Shown: positions 8,001-16,396 of the stretch, piece by piece
Layout: each line of letters opens with the position of its first letter
How positions within the stretch are numbered: position 1 is the first letter of the stretch
Assembly (NCBI GenBank): GCA_004335635.1
Contig: QAXH01005769.1
Coordinates: 1,558 to 18,058 of the forward strand
Reading direction: 5' to 3'
Source of the DNA: Chloromonas sp. AAM2
Lineage: Eukaryota > Chlorophyta > Chlorophyceae > Chlamydomonadales > Chlamydomonadaceae
DNA: 16,501 nucleotides
The notes under the pieces: model-generated
Told to the model about the DNA's origin: nothing
The model's database searches: none
Seen by the model: only the letters and a program-made list of their open reading frames with translations
Translations under genes and position numbers: made by a program

Positions 8001-11000
8001 GTGATAGGCACGCGGGGCACGTCATCAGGTCTGGCACGTGACCAGGTCAGGTTTGTAAATAATGGCAATTAATCATCTGGCATGTGGGAAGCATGTTCGA
8101 AAGTCACACTGGTTTGTTGAAAGCTTGTAAGCCCCGCCTACTTGGAACAGGCTTCACCGGAGGTGTACTCATGAGGTCTACTCAGTGATGGCCCATCCAT
8201 GCATTCATACCGCTGGGACAGGCCCCATGATTTTGGCCAACCTGTCGCTGCTGAAATCCCCCTGCTTGATGGCCCGCTCAACAGTTGTGCGACAGAAAAG
8301 CAGTCAATCGATAGTCTATCGATAGTCAATCAATAGATAGAAAAGCAGTCAAGAGATGGCAATCAGAATAGTGTCGACAGTGTCGGCATTGCGGCGACGA
8401 CAGTTGTTTTTGACCTGCAATTGTCCCAGAACTGGCAAACATCTTTTTTTTTTAGCTTGCCAGACAGTGTTTTTGGGTGTTCACTCTTGCGATGATGCCC
8501 TTTCCAAAATACTGACACAGTTTCCAGTGCACTTGTCCAGTTGCACTTGTCTGTTGTGTTTTTGTTTTACAGGTACTTATGTTCTAACCGCGATCACACA
8601 TGGGCCGGCATGCTTAGGAATCCAAGCATTCGATTGCAGCTGATCAAGTGTGCTTGCCCTGACCGCTGCAGGTGTCCTGGGTGCCTGAGATCGGCCTGGT
8701 GAGCTCCTCAGTCGACTCCACCATCAAAGTGTACGACTTTGTTAGAGAAAAGGTATGCAATGCTCACAGCTGAGTGTGGTACGGCATGGATACATTGACA
8801 GTCAACAGGCCAGATTGCCTCACTGCAGCACATGTGTCAGTGCCAGCGCGCATGTATTGTTTGTACAGGTCTCACATCATGATGTGCCTGTACTCACTTG
8901 GGCACGACGCCGTGCTCATTTGAGTTGAGGCTGTTGCTGCGCAGGTGATCAGCAACTGCACGCACCATTCCAAGGCCGTGTACGGGTTTGTGTGGTGCTC
9001 CGCCTACTCGATGTTTGCATCATGTGGCCTGGAGCGGGACATCATCCTGTGGCAGGTGGGGCACCTGGGTCACGCACAAGGGGGCGCAACTGACTGAGGA
9101 GAGGAAGAGAGAGAAAGAGAGAGGCAGGGAGAGAGACAGAGCGTATTTGGGGTATGGACAAGCTCATGTGGGAGTTGCTGTTTGACCTTGCATCTGTACA
9201 GCAGTCAAGTGTCGTCAGTATGATGCTGCCATTTGCCACTTGATTCAAGCTGATCAGTGCACAGAGCTTGCCTGACATCGTATGTGCACTGTGCCTTTCC
9301 CCAGGGCAACACCACGCGCCGCATAGGCGAGCTGACTGGCCACACCGCCAGCGTCACCCACATCGCCTTAGATGAGAAGCTAAATCATGTCTTCACACTT
9401 GGTGCGGACAAGATCATCAAGGTAGGACCCGAGTGACTGAATCCGTGCAAGTACGATTACAATACCTATGTGATTGCGATTGCGATTGTGATTGTGATTG
9501 TGATTGTGATTGTGATTGTGGCATACGAATACTATAGCACGAACCAGGGCTTGCTTGTGGATGGCTGAATGCTGCCACAGACGCAGGTGGTGGCACGTGC
9601 TGTTGCTAAGCGTGTTGTCAGCGTTGCTTTGCGAGTGCTTGCTGTGATGGTTGTTATTGTCGCAGGTGTGGGACATGCGCACGCACAGGTGCCTGCAGAC
9701 CCTCACACAGGACGACTGGAAGAAGCCGGAGGAGGCTAAGCCAAACTTCCTCATGTACGATGCAAGGCACAGGTGAGGAGCGCCAGGCTGGTAGACGGGT
9801 TTGAAAACTCGCCTCTAGCCGAGCTGACTCGCATGGCATGAGGCGTGTGAAGAGCTTGGGCGGACAGACGTGCGGCAAACAATAGCAGAAGCCAGACCAT
9901 GAAGGTATCGACCTTACAAGCTTGCAGCAATTCACAGTTCACAAAAAGCAATTCACAGACAGACTTTGATTTGAATGTCGGAGTACAGCTCAATGGCGAT
10001 GATGGATAGATCTCACTGACCATGTGTGTTACCTGCTCTGATATTCTGCCTCCTTGCAAACCAATGCCCGTATGTTTGAAAATAGTGGCATCCTGACCCA
10101 GTCTCCGTTCTTGCTGTCCAGACGCGTGGTGACTGCAGTGCACAAGCCGTACGTGTGGGCGCATAAGCTTGTGGCACAGGACCGCACAGGCCACATGGAC
10201 GCGGTAAGGCAGGGGCAGGGCGCCATGGGTGACCAGGGCTTGGAGGCAAAACGCAAGGCAGATTACAGCCAAATGCGTGCCATGACTTGCTGGACGTCGC
10301 ATCAGTGTAGATTGTGTGCGGCCAAAGTATTTGGAGCTCCTGTTCAGTTCCTTACCCTACCCTACGCCACCACCTACAGCAAGCTTCCTGACTTTGTGCA
10401 GCAATCAAGGAAATCCTCTGACTGCTTTTGGAAATATCATGATGTTGGACTGTTGGCAGCTTCTGTACCCTGCGCCACCCTATACGTGCATGCACAATGT
10501 ATGTATGAATGCATTACCTGGCTGTGCAGGTGCGGGGGGCGCTGTACAACGCCACCTTCAGTGTGATCGTCAGCGCGGATGAGAGCGGGACTGTGTGCGT
10601 GTGGAACGTGCTCAACGGCCACAGGGAGGGCAGGTTTCAGAAGGCACACGGAGAAGCCAAGGTGATTTGACCATCGGAAGTCCAAGTGGCACACTGTAGT
10701 TCCATGCAGTACTTTTTGAAGCTTCATTGATACTGAGTCACTGGCTTATTGCAAGCACTGCAGCTCCATAGAGTGTTGCCTGCTGGTGACATTACAGACA
10801 GACAGTGACAAACGCATGCGGGTGGCCGTTGCCTTGATATACATATACTGCACACACAGCACGCCAACTGCACTCTGCGATTGATTTCCTGCGCTAGTGC
10901 TGTTTTGTGAGCACACGTGTGATCTTTGTCACCATTGCAGTTGACATGCATGTGCTTTGACAAGAACGAGCGCCGTCTGGTGACCGCTGCGGGTGATGGG

Positions 11001-14000
11001 AGCGTGGTTATGTGGAACTTCAACAACGGCTCGAAGCTTAGAGAGTACACACACAACGAGAGCAAAGAGGAAGTCAGCACGGTAAGCAGTAGATCAGAGC
11101 AACAGTGAGCCACAATGTGCTCGTGATTACCTTGATTGTGCAAGTCCCTGGATCCCAGATGGGTTGTGAGGGATGCGGCAGGTCACCTGCTCTAGCTGCT
11201 TAACCATTGCACATTGGGTTGCCTGCAGGTCATTTTTGCAGCGGATGAGAAGCGAGAGTCAGACGCTGTGTACGCTGCCGGATGGAACTCAAAGGTGATG
11301 ACTGGTGGGGCTAGCTGAGGCATGCGTGCATGGGCGGTAAAGTAGTCAACACGTGCTCATATCTGGTGCACACCTGGTGTAGCTGGCAGGAACTAGGCAC
11401 GCATGTGTTGAGAGTTCCAACTGCCGTTGTTAAGAGAGTCTGGCAGCTAGCTTGTTTGCAGTTGTCGTGGCCTGCCTCTTGGCTATGCCTGGTGCTTGGA
11501 GAGTGCCCTCACTATCTTGTGGTTTGGCTGTTGTGCTTGCAGGTGTTTGTTTGGCAGGATGATGACGCCGACAACGATGTCATCAAAGAGTACAGGTAGA
11601 AGCCCACCCCATGGCACTGCCCGTGGCTATCAGGACACAAACCTCTACTGTTCCACTTGTCGGACGATACAGATGCAAAAACACACTTGCTTGCTCACTC
11701 GCTCACTCACTCACTCACTCACTCACTCACTCACTCACTGAGGTTTGGTGCATGTGGCAGACCAAACGACCATCCTACTTGACATGGCTTGCACATGTAC
11801 CCAACCGTCCCATCATGCATGTGCGCTGCACACAGGACATACGAAGGGCACCGGGAGGATATCCAGCACATGGCGGCCTTCCCTGACCGACAGGTGTGGC
11901 TTTGCGAAGGATACATGCCGCTGACCATCGCATGCTCCACGCACCTAGCCTGTTGCCTTTCTTCACTCAGCAGTGACAATTACCTGCCACCTCATGTGCC
12001 TCGTGAACGCTGCTGTGGCATCTGCCAAGCTGAATCACACGATTCCAGTCAGGATGTGCACACCAGTAAATCTTCAGATCTACATAACCTGCGACTGATG
12101 GTGTGTGCTCAAACACGCGCTCAGTGTGTGCGTGCACAAGCTCAGTTGTACACACAACGCACCACAACCATGCACACTCAACATTTCACACATGGTGCAT
12201 GGCGCCGTGCAGCTCCTGGCCACCGGGGACTACGAGGGGCGCATCACCGTGTGGAACCTGTTCTCGGGCGAGAAGCGAATGAGCCTATTCCACAGGTGGG
12301 GATGGATGCATCAAGGTGTGACTGCATGGCAGACCAGGCCACTTGACTGTTGTTACGTGTCACGTTTAGCTAAGAAAACGACGTGTCAGTCTGGGTTGTC
12401 CGGAGTAGCGCTGTTTCCAAAGGCATAGGAGGCGCTTTTCACACTTGAAAGGCTTTGATGTAGGGCTCATGTGCAACTGTGTGTGCAAACTCTGGTGGTA
12501 CAGGGCGGAACGGTACGAGACCAGTGTGGACCGTCTGCTGTGGCTGCCCGCCCGGCGACCCACCTCCCCGGGGGCCAGCACCTACAACAGCCTTGACACA
12601 AGCAGCGTACAGGGCGGTGAGTGTACGCATGTTGCGTGGCCATATCATGGACTACATGCAGTAGTGTGCGGCCAGGTGCCTGTACCGGGCTACAGGCCGA
12701 CAAACCTCCGCTGCGGCATGCAGAAACGATCCATGTACCTTGCAGCATGTACATCACGACCTCCTGGCCGTGCCAGCATTTGAAGACAGGCCATGCATGT
12801 CATCGGCGTTATGCAATGTGCTTTGATGAAATGAGTTTCGCTTCGTGCACTTGCCGTGTGTTGTGGTGCGCAGGAAAGCGGGAACCGCAGGTGCCCATGC
12901 TGCTGCTCTCCTGTGGTGGGGACGGCGCCATGCGTGTGTGGTCCATCGGCACTGTGGGCAAGCTCATGTGCACCATGCCGGCGGCTCAGGTCAGAGGAAG
13001 AACTGCTCACGTTGGCTTGCTTGTGAGCTCACACCTGCAGCTTGGTTGGCAATGCTGCAGCACGACAGCTGAATGGGATATGGTCACTGGTACCAAGGCT
13101 TGGCATTGTCTGGCGTTGCATACTAGGTCTTCAGCTCTAGGGACTGTTTGGCAGGAGCCGACTGCACATGTCAGGAGCCAACTGCACATGCCTATAATGC
13201 TGTCTGTCACTTGTGATGCTTCCTCTTGCTCTCAGGGGCACCTAGAGCAAGTGACCGCTATCTGTAGCGACCATGACTACGAGCATGTGGTGGTGGGTGA
13301 CAGCGCCGGCCACCTGCGTGTGTGGGACATTCGCGGGGGTGTGGATACGTCAAGCCCTGAGGCTTGCAGGGCGTCCTTCAAACAGGTGGGCAGAAGCGAC
13401 CAGGGGCTGGTTGCCTCTTGGCCCTGCTAGCATGCAGTTGCATGCAGAGCGCTGCCACATGCCATTACCATGCAGACCCATGCAGTGGCACGCTGCTCAT
13501 GATCGCTCACTCATGTCGTGCAGTGCAGTGCAGTGCACGGCCTTGGAATTGCTTGCATGTGAGCACTGGTCTCTACTGTTACGTCTGCCCTGTTGCAGCG
13601 CACCCACTGGCGCGCTCATCGTCAAGCCATCCTGGCTCTGGACGTCATCCCCGGCCGGAATCTCATCGTGTCAGGCAGCAAGGACAACAATGTCACGCTG
13701 TGGACGTTTGACGGAGCGCAGCTGGGACTGCTGGGTGAGGGCAGGGTGCATATGGCCACTTAACAGGACCAGTCTCAGTGATGCAACTTGAACATACTGT
13801 GCCACCAGAACCCTGACGATGCTGAGCGCTTGTTTTTGTGCGGCCCAGCAAGAGGTATTCAATTGCTTGTCTTGTCAAGGCCTCTGGTGAGGTTCTCTGC
13901 TCAACCCCAAGCTTGAGCGGCCAACCATATTGCCACAGCTAGGCCCACCTGGACGCCACCTGCTGCGCCACCTGCACGCTGCCAGTGTGACATGAGCCAT

Positions 14001-14637
14001 CAACTCCTTCACTGCAGGCGAGGATGTGTGGGAAATAGATGACCTGCGCACGTGGCGCGACTCGGAGGGAGTGGACAAGGAGCCCGTCATGCCCGACACA
14101 GGCAATCTGTACCTGCAGGTACGAACTGGCAATGGCTGGGCTCTCGTGGTATTGATGCGTGTCATCCGCATGCATGTGAGCTTGGCAGTCTACAATTGCA
14201 GGCAACCTAACGCTGCTGGGAATGGAGTTGACCTTGCTTGATAGATCAGTCTCGCATCCTTTTTCTTGCAGATCCCTGAGGAGGGTCAGGATTACGTGGA
14301 CCCAGAGACAGGCAAACCGAAGACGCACAACTTGGAAGATGACCTGGATCTGACGAGCGTGCAGCTGGTCAACGCTATGATCTCGGACAAGAGGGCCAAG
14401 ACTAAGCAGGCGATTATGGCCAAGCCGCAAGGGCTGCACTCGCAGCTACGCTTGCATGAGCTGGAGACAATCCCTACCACTGCGAGGGAACTGTTGGGTG
14501 CAGAGCGGACCGCGCACAGTCATGCGAACACTACAACAGCAAGCGAGAAGGCTGCGGCCATGGCAGGAAAGAAAGCTGCCATCAAGAGTGGGCACTCTGC
14601 AGTGAAGCATGCTGGCATACTGGCGCCTAAGCGATGA
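5011..14637 (+). CDS. EF-hand and WD40-repeat protein, WDR49/WDR64-like, likely ciliary (24 exons, complete)
   Basis: Inferred exons: 5011-5017, 5107-5162, 5555-5700, 6214-6338, 6779-6936, 7326-7470, 7850-7998, 8672-8752, 8945-9055, 9305-9421, 9666-9772, 10122-10203, 10530-10661, 10941-11081, 11229-11294, 11543-11595, 11836-11893, 12213-12295, 12504-12616, 12874-12989, 13236-13385, 13599-13734, 14018-14118, 14272-14637. The joined frame has no internal stop and gives 932 residues. Two canonical EF-hand loops lie at about 24-35 and 61-72. From about 113 to 778 there are 12-13 WD-type repeats with recognisable D-G/N-x-[VI]-x-[VL]-W endings, for example DGSWRLWN, KIIKVWDM, DGSVVMWN, EGRITVWN, DGAMRVWS, AGHLRVWD and NNVTLWTF. 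That number suits two beta-propellers. The C-terminal 120 residues are polar and then Lys/Ala-rich. This architecture matches WDR49/WDR64-type proteins; several EF-hand/WD40 proteins are known in Chlamydomonas axonemes, but a specific orthologue is my inference. A calcium-responsive scaffold is plausible. The ATG at 5011 begins a 7-nt coding exon. Confidence 0.92.
5163..5554 (+). other. Intron 2 of the EF-hand/WD40 gene (392 bp)
   Basis: It has a GTGAGC donor and a GTGCAG acceptor, phase 0, and falls inside EF-hand 1 between the helix (QIFD) and the loop (EADEDG). Near its 3' end the string ATGTC[A/G]TTTGAATG occurs twice (about 5492 and 5515). I see nothing else in it. Confidence 0.85.
5701..6213 (+). 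other. Intron 3 of the EF-hand/WD40 gene (513 bp) with minisatellite
   Basis: The donor is GTGGGT after GACTG; the acceptor is ATGTGTCAG before GGAGGAGTTC. It contains the 13-bp array at 5955-6020 and, from about 6150 to 6213, an ATGTG/CATGTG-rich stretch leading into the acceptor. Confidence 0.85.
5955..6020. repeat. 13-bp minisatellite (ATGATGGTGCAGC), 5 copies, intronic
   Basis: Five identical units start at 5955, 5968, 5982, 5995 and 6008, with a single extra A at 5981. Each unit contains TGCAG, a good acceptor string, so the array places five decoy 3' splice sites about 200 bp before the true acceptor at 6213. It shares the CATGATGG core with the array at 1131-1220, read on the other strand. 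Confidence 0.95.
6339..6778 (+). other. Intron 4 of the EF-hand/WD40 gene (440 bp)
   Basis: The donor is GTGTGT and the acceptor CTGTACAG; it splits a glycine codon (phase 1) between SHR and AVDSVVYVE, where the EF-hand module ends and the WD repeats begin. Apart from a short GCATT triplication near 6567-6581 I see nothing in it. Confidence 0.85.
6937..7325 (+). other. Intron 5 of the EF-hand/WD40 gene (389 bp)
   Basis: The donor is GTGAGC and the acceptor TGTGTGTAG, the only non-CAG acceptor in either gene model. It is phase 0 between TDCIYMPT and ARKLVFTSVDRA. A hydrophobic open frame in its middle is judged spurious. I see no repeat. Confidence 0.85.
7471..7849 (+). other. GC-AG intron 6 of the EF-hand/WD40 gene (379 bp)
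   Basis: Exon 6 ends GACGAAACAG and is followed by GCAAGC, a near-perfect GC-type donor (AG|GCAAGT class). The next exon starts after TTCTTTCAG at 7849. The split codon G|GC restores glycine and gives LTLVQDETGERLVYGDSKGH, a continuous WD-type strand. I see no GT donor nearby that keeps this frame. Confidence 0.85.
8294..8352. repeat. 14-bp direct repeat flanking a short palindrome
   Basis: AGAAAAGCAGTCAA occurs at 8294-8307 and 8339-8352. Between them is the inverted repeat ATCGATAG-T-CTATCGAT (8307-8323) and further GATAGTCAATC-type repeats. It may be a small local duplication or the footprint of an excised or degraded element. Confidence 0.85.
8422..8453 (-). repeat. 18-bp interspersed motif, copy 1
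   Basis: The plus strand reads TGTCCCAGAACTGGCAAA (8422-8439), then CATC and a run of about 11 T. The reverse complement TTTGCCAGTTCTGGGACA is identical in three other places (14886, 15234, 16407). This copy lies inside intron 7 of the EF-hand/WD40 gene. The hairpin found beside copies 2 and 4 is not apparent here. Confidence 0.9.
9097..9141. repeat. GA-rich low-complexity tract in intron 9
   Basis: Purine-only or nearly purine-only sequence (GAGGAAGAGAGAGAAAGAGA and similar) with a few C interruptions, in the intron following exon 9 (9056-9304). Confidence 0.85.
9472..9519. repeat. Hexanucleotide microsatellite (GATTGT/GATTGC), 8 units
   Basis: Two GATTGC units are followed by six GATTGT units, in the intron between exons 10 and 11. 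The His/Asn-rich open frame on the opposite strand is produced by this repeat and is not a gene. Confidence 0.95.
9773..10121 (+). other. Intron 11 of the EF-hand/WD40 gene (349 bp)
   Basis: The donor is GTGAGG and the acceptor GCTGTCCAG; the arginine codon AG|A is split between YDARH and RVVTAVHKP. I see no repeat or gene in it. Confidence 0.85.
10204..10529 (+). other. Intron 12 of the EF-hand/WD40 gene (326 bp)
   Basis: The donor is GTAAGG and the acceptor CTGTGCAG; phase 0 between TGHMDA and VRGALYNA. It contains a short TACCC duplication (about 10351-10360) and otherwise nothing I can assign. Confidence 0.85.
11695..11739. repeat. Tetranucleotide microsatellite (TCAC)n in intron 16
   Basis: About eleven TCAC units, one changed to TCGC, lie between exons 16 and 17. 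Translated ORFs here read SLTHSLTH and are artefacts of the repeat. Confidence 0.95.
11894..12212 (+). other. Intron 17 of the EF-hand/WD40 gene (319 bp)
   Basis: The donor is GTGTGG and the acceptor GCCGTGCAG; phase 0 inside a blade, joining AAFPDRQ to LLATGDYEG. The acceptor is preceded by CA/TG-rich sequence with little pyrimidine tract. An earlier in-frame ATG (about 12192) reads into exon 18 but breaks the WD blade, so I rejected it as a start. Confidence 0.8.
13152..13190. repeat. Tandem 19-bp duplication in intron 20
   Basis: CAGGAGCC[G/A]ACTGCACATG occurs at 13152-13170 and again at 13172-13190 with one mismatch, in the intron between exons 20 and 21. Confidence 0.9.
14018..14637 (+). 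other. C-terminal extension of the EF-hand/WD40 protein (exons 23-24)
   Basis: Residues about 779-932 follow the last WD blade. The first part (EDVWEIDDLRTW..., DYVDPETGKPK) is acidic and polar. The last 60 residues are Ala/Lys/Ser-rich (EKAAAMAGKKAAIKSG) and end APKR followed by TGA. I see no domain. The tail is probably disordered and might contact the axoneme or partners, which is inference. Confidence 0.8.
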
Positions 14638-14876
14638 TTGCGTATATTCACAAGACCGGCCACGCCATGCTGCTTTGCGGCAAGAGCTTGGTTTTTAAAT
14701 CGTAGATGTTACGGACTTTTAGCAGGACTGCAGAACGAATGTCAATGCATGGCTGGTAGGAGTGCCACATTGTGGTGATGTCTGTTGTAGTGGCAGAGTG
14801 TGGTTGTCAGTTGTCAACCGTCAGTTGTCAACACTGGCCACTCCAGTGAAGACACTTCACATTCACCACGCATAAC

Positions 14877-14932
14877 AAAAAGATGTTTGCCAGTTCTGGG
14901 ACAGTTTACAGAAACAACACTGGAGCCAGTGT
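14877..14932 (-). repeat. 18-bp interspersed motif, copy 2, with hairpin
   Basis: AAAAAGATG precedes TTTGCCAGTTCTGGGACA (14886-14903). Thirteen bases later comes the perfect inverted repeat ACACTGG-AG-CCAGTGT (14917-14932). Read on the minus strand the order is hairpin, TGTCCCAGAACTGGCAAA, CATC, T-run. Copy 4 has the same arrangement. Confidence 0.9.
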
Positions 14933-15233
14933 GGCAACAGGGACAAGGTGACTGTGTTCGTACCAGGGTACAGGTTTAGTCAGAGAGATGGTGATGGGCT
15001 TGATGCAAAATGGTGGTCTCAACGCATTGTACAAACCTTGCATCCTACTCTAGCTCTACACAGTTCTGCATCGTGCGAATGCTAGCGATGCGGGAGATAC
15101 ACACCTGAACCCCTCAAGGCCAAGGCACCTCGCCAGCGGCCTGCCGCCATGCGTGTGTTTGCACAGGCTGAGCCACACTTTGCCACTGCAAACACGCACT
15201 TACAACATTAGTTCGAGTGCTGTTCCCTAGAAT

Positions 15234-15264
15234 TGTCCCAGAACTGGCAAATCCTTTCTTCCCC
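15234..15264 (+). repeat. 18-bp interspersed motif, copy 3
   Basis: TGTCCCAGAACTGGCAAA at 15234-15251 is followed by the pyrimidine-rich TCCTTTCTTCCCC. It is inverted relative to copy 2, 330 bp away. Upstream is AGTTCGAGTGC (about 15210), vaguely like a Pol III B box, which I do not consider proven. Confidence 0.9.
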
Positions 15265-15357
15265 TGTCTGTGTTGTGTTAGGTTGCGGATTGGAACATGG
15301 ATAACGACCTTCTGTGCCAAGCCTGGGCCACAAGGTTCACGGACGTCTGGTCGATGA

Positions 15358-15594
15358 ATTGGTCGGATAAAAGAAGGGGCCATCAATGTACGTCGCGTGC
15401 TGCAAGGCACAAGAACGGAACAGAACGTGCGTTGCGCCAATCCTAAATTGGAAATCACAGCTCGTGCTTTGTGTGAATCACAGCTCGTGCGGGAAAAAAG
15501 TGAGTCGGGACGTGCGAGGATTATCTATCGAGACGAGAAGCCGCCCAAGAAGTTGTCTGACCGCAAGACGGTACCGCAAGACCAACCAATCTAG
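15358..15594 (+). other. Unassigned open frame, 78 codons, possibly an exon or element remnant
   Basis: The frame is open from the codon after TGA at 15355-15357 to TAG at 15592-15594 and has no ATG near its start. The conceptual product is highly charged, e.g. RIIYRDEKPPKKLSDRKTV near the end. A second plus-strand frame from ATG 15297 is open for 48 codons (MDNDLLCQAWATRFTDVW...) and overlaps it. The two may be parts of one decayed or spliced coding region, but no splice pair is obvious. The 14-bp repeat ATCACAGCTCGTGC occurs twice within it (15454-15467, 15477-15490). I recognise no family; it may be chance. Confidence 0.2.
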
Positions 15595-16054
15595 GCGCTT
15601 AGCAGCGGCAGGCATCACCATCCATGACCCAGATTAAGCACTTGCAACAGGTGCAGGCTTGCGCACAACATCACGCACCGCCAGTCTCTGTTAATTAGAA
15701 GCTCCCAAAGCTCAACATTTGCTGCCATGTAGCGAGCTGTGGTGTTCGGCTGGTAAGGAGCTGACATATGGCGATGAGGCCGGCTCGTAACAATTCGAAG
15801 CAGCTGACCGGACTGCGCTGTATTTGTCCCTTGGGCAAGAGAGTGAGGCACCATCACTACCTCGGCTACTGTACTAGTCAGGCTTATTTGGAGAGGCAAA
15901 CGCAACCTCCGCCTCTAGAACCTAATCGCCGATAGCGCTTTCATCCCGTCCATGTGGCCCTGAGACCCAGCCCAGAAATGGCCAGAGAGCTTGTACTGAC
16001 CTATGTGCGAGACCCTGGAGCTTTTTTTAGCATTCAGCAGCTAATCGACCTTTT

Positions 16055-16091
16055 TGGCAGTTATCATACTTGAATCTGGCAGTTATCATAC
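16055..16091. repeat. 15-bp direct repeat TGGCAGTTATCATAC
   Basis: Two exact copies at 16055-16069 and 16077-16091, separated by seven bases, in the downstream non-genic tract. No function is evident. Confidence 0.9.
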
Positions 16092-16396
16092 CACAATAAC
16101 TTCTCCGTGGCTGACGCCAGACGCTATCTGAATATCCCAGCAGCTGTATTTCGTTTGTAAGGAAAGGTTACACCCAGGAACGCGGCAAGGTATGGGCACC
16201 ACGGCAAGGCTCGCCACGGCACGGCCCGGCGCCGCGGCAAGCCCTGCCCGTCTGACCCGCATGTAGGTCACACTTCCAACACGCACTTAAGCTATTCGAA
16301 CTCGGGTTCAAGACATAAGCTTTTATTTTCTCTGCTCACAAGTCGTCCTCTGTTGGTTTACCGTGCTTCAGGTGCCGCTGCCGCAACCACTACTGA

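Larger units (their letters stand above)
7999..8671 (+). other. Intron 7 of the EF-hand/WD40 gene (673 bp, longest) with repeats
   Basis: It runs from GTGTGA to CTGCAG, phase 0, between HDDWVSQ and VSWVPEIG. It contains a duplicated AGAAAAGCAGTCAA (8294-8307 and 8339-8352) around a palindrome, and one copy of the 18-bp interspersed motif at 8422-8439, followed by a T-run of about 11. I see no gene in it. Confidence 0.85.
6779..10661 (+). other. First WD40 repeat block (exons 5-13)
   Basis: About six repeats can be read: DSVVYVEALDKYISCSRDG ending RLW (114-138), a divergent blade ending HIIMLLC (about 203-231), VSWVPEIGLVSSSVDSTI ending KVYDF (263-285), HHSKAVYGFVWCSAYSMF ending IILWQ (296-326), GHTASVTHIALDEKLNHVF ending KVWDM (338-369), and YNATFSVIVSADESGTV ending VWNVLNG (434-458). 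Between them lies RVVTAVHKPYVWAH (402-415), a less typical segment. Exon boundaries tend to fall near blade edges. Confidence 0.85.
10941..13734 (+). other. Second WD40 repeat block (exons 14-22)
   Basis: The repeats are LTCMCFDKNERRLVTAAGDG ending VMWNFNNG (473-502), VIFAADEKRESDAVYAAGWN ending VFVWQ (520-546), HREDIQHMAAFPDRQLLATG ending TVWNLFSG (564-597), SVDRLLWLP with an inserted Ser/Thr-rich loop (about 623-643) ending MRVWS (614-668), HLEQVTAICSDHDYEHVVVG ending RVWDIRG (684-716), and HRQAILALDVIPGRNLIVSG ending TLWTFDG (739-771). These are the clearest WD repeats in the window, with GH/HR starts and canonical W-D endings. The insertion in the fourth blade is unusual in length. Confidence 0.9.

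Noticed and set aside
9380..9754. Minus-strand ORF with (His-Asn)n
   Set aside because: It is the opposite-strand reading of the GATTGT hexamer array and overlaps real exons 10 and 11.
12105..12428. ORF starting upstream of exon 18 and reading through it
   Set aside because: The part before 12213 does not fit a WD blade. Splicing at GTGCAG|CTCCTGG in phase 0 gives the expected PDRQLLATGDYEG.
16290..16335. tRNA-like or Pol III B-box sequence (GGGTTCAAGAC followed by CTTTTATTTT)
   Set aside because: The flanking bases do not form a T stem and no acceptor or anticodon arm is visible, so a tRNA gene or intact SINE cannot be supported.
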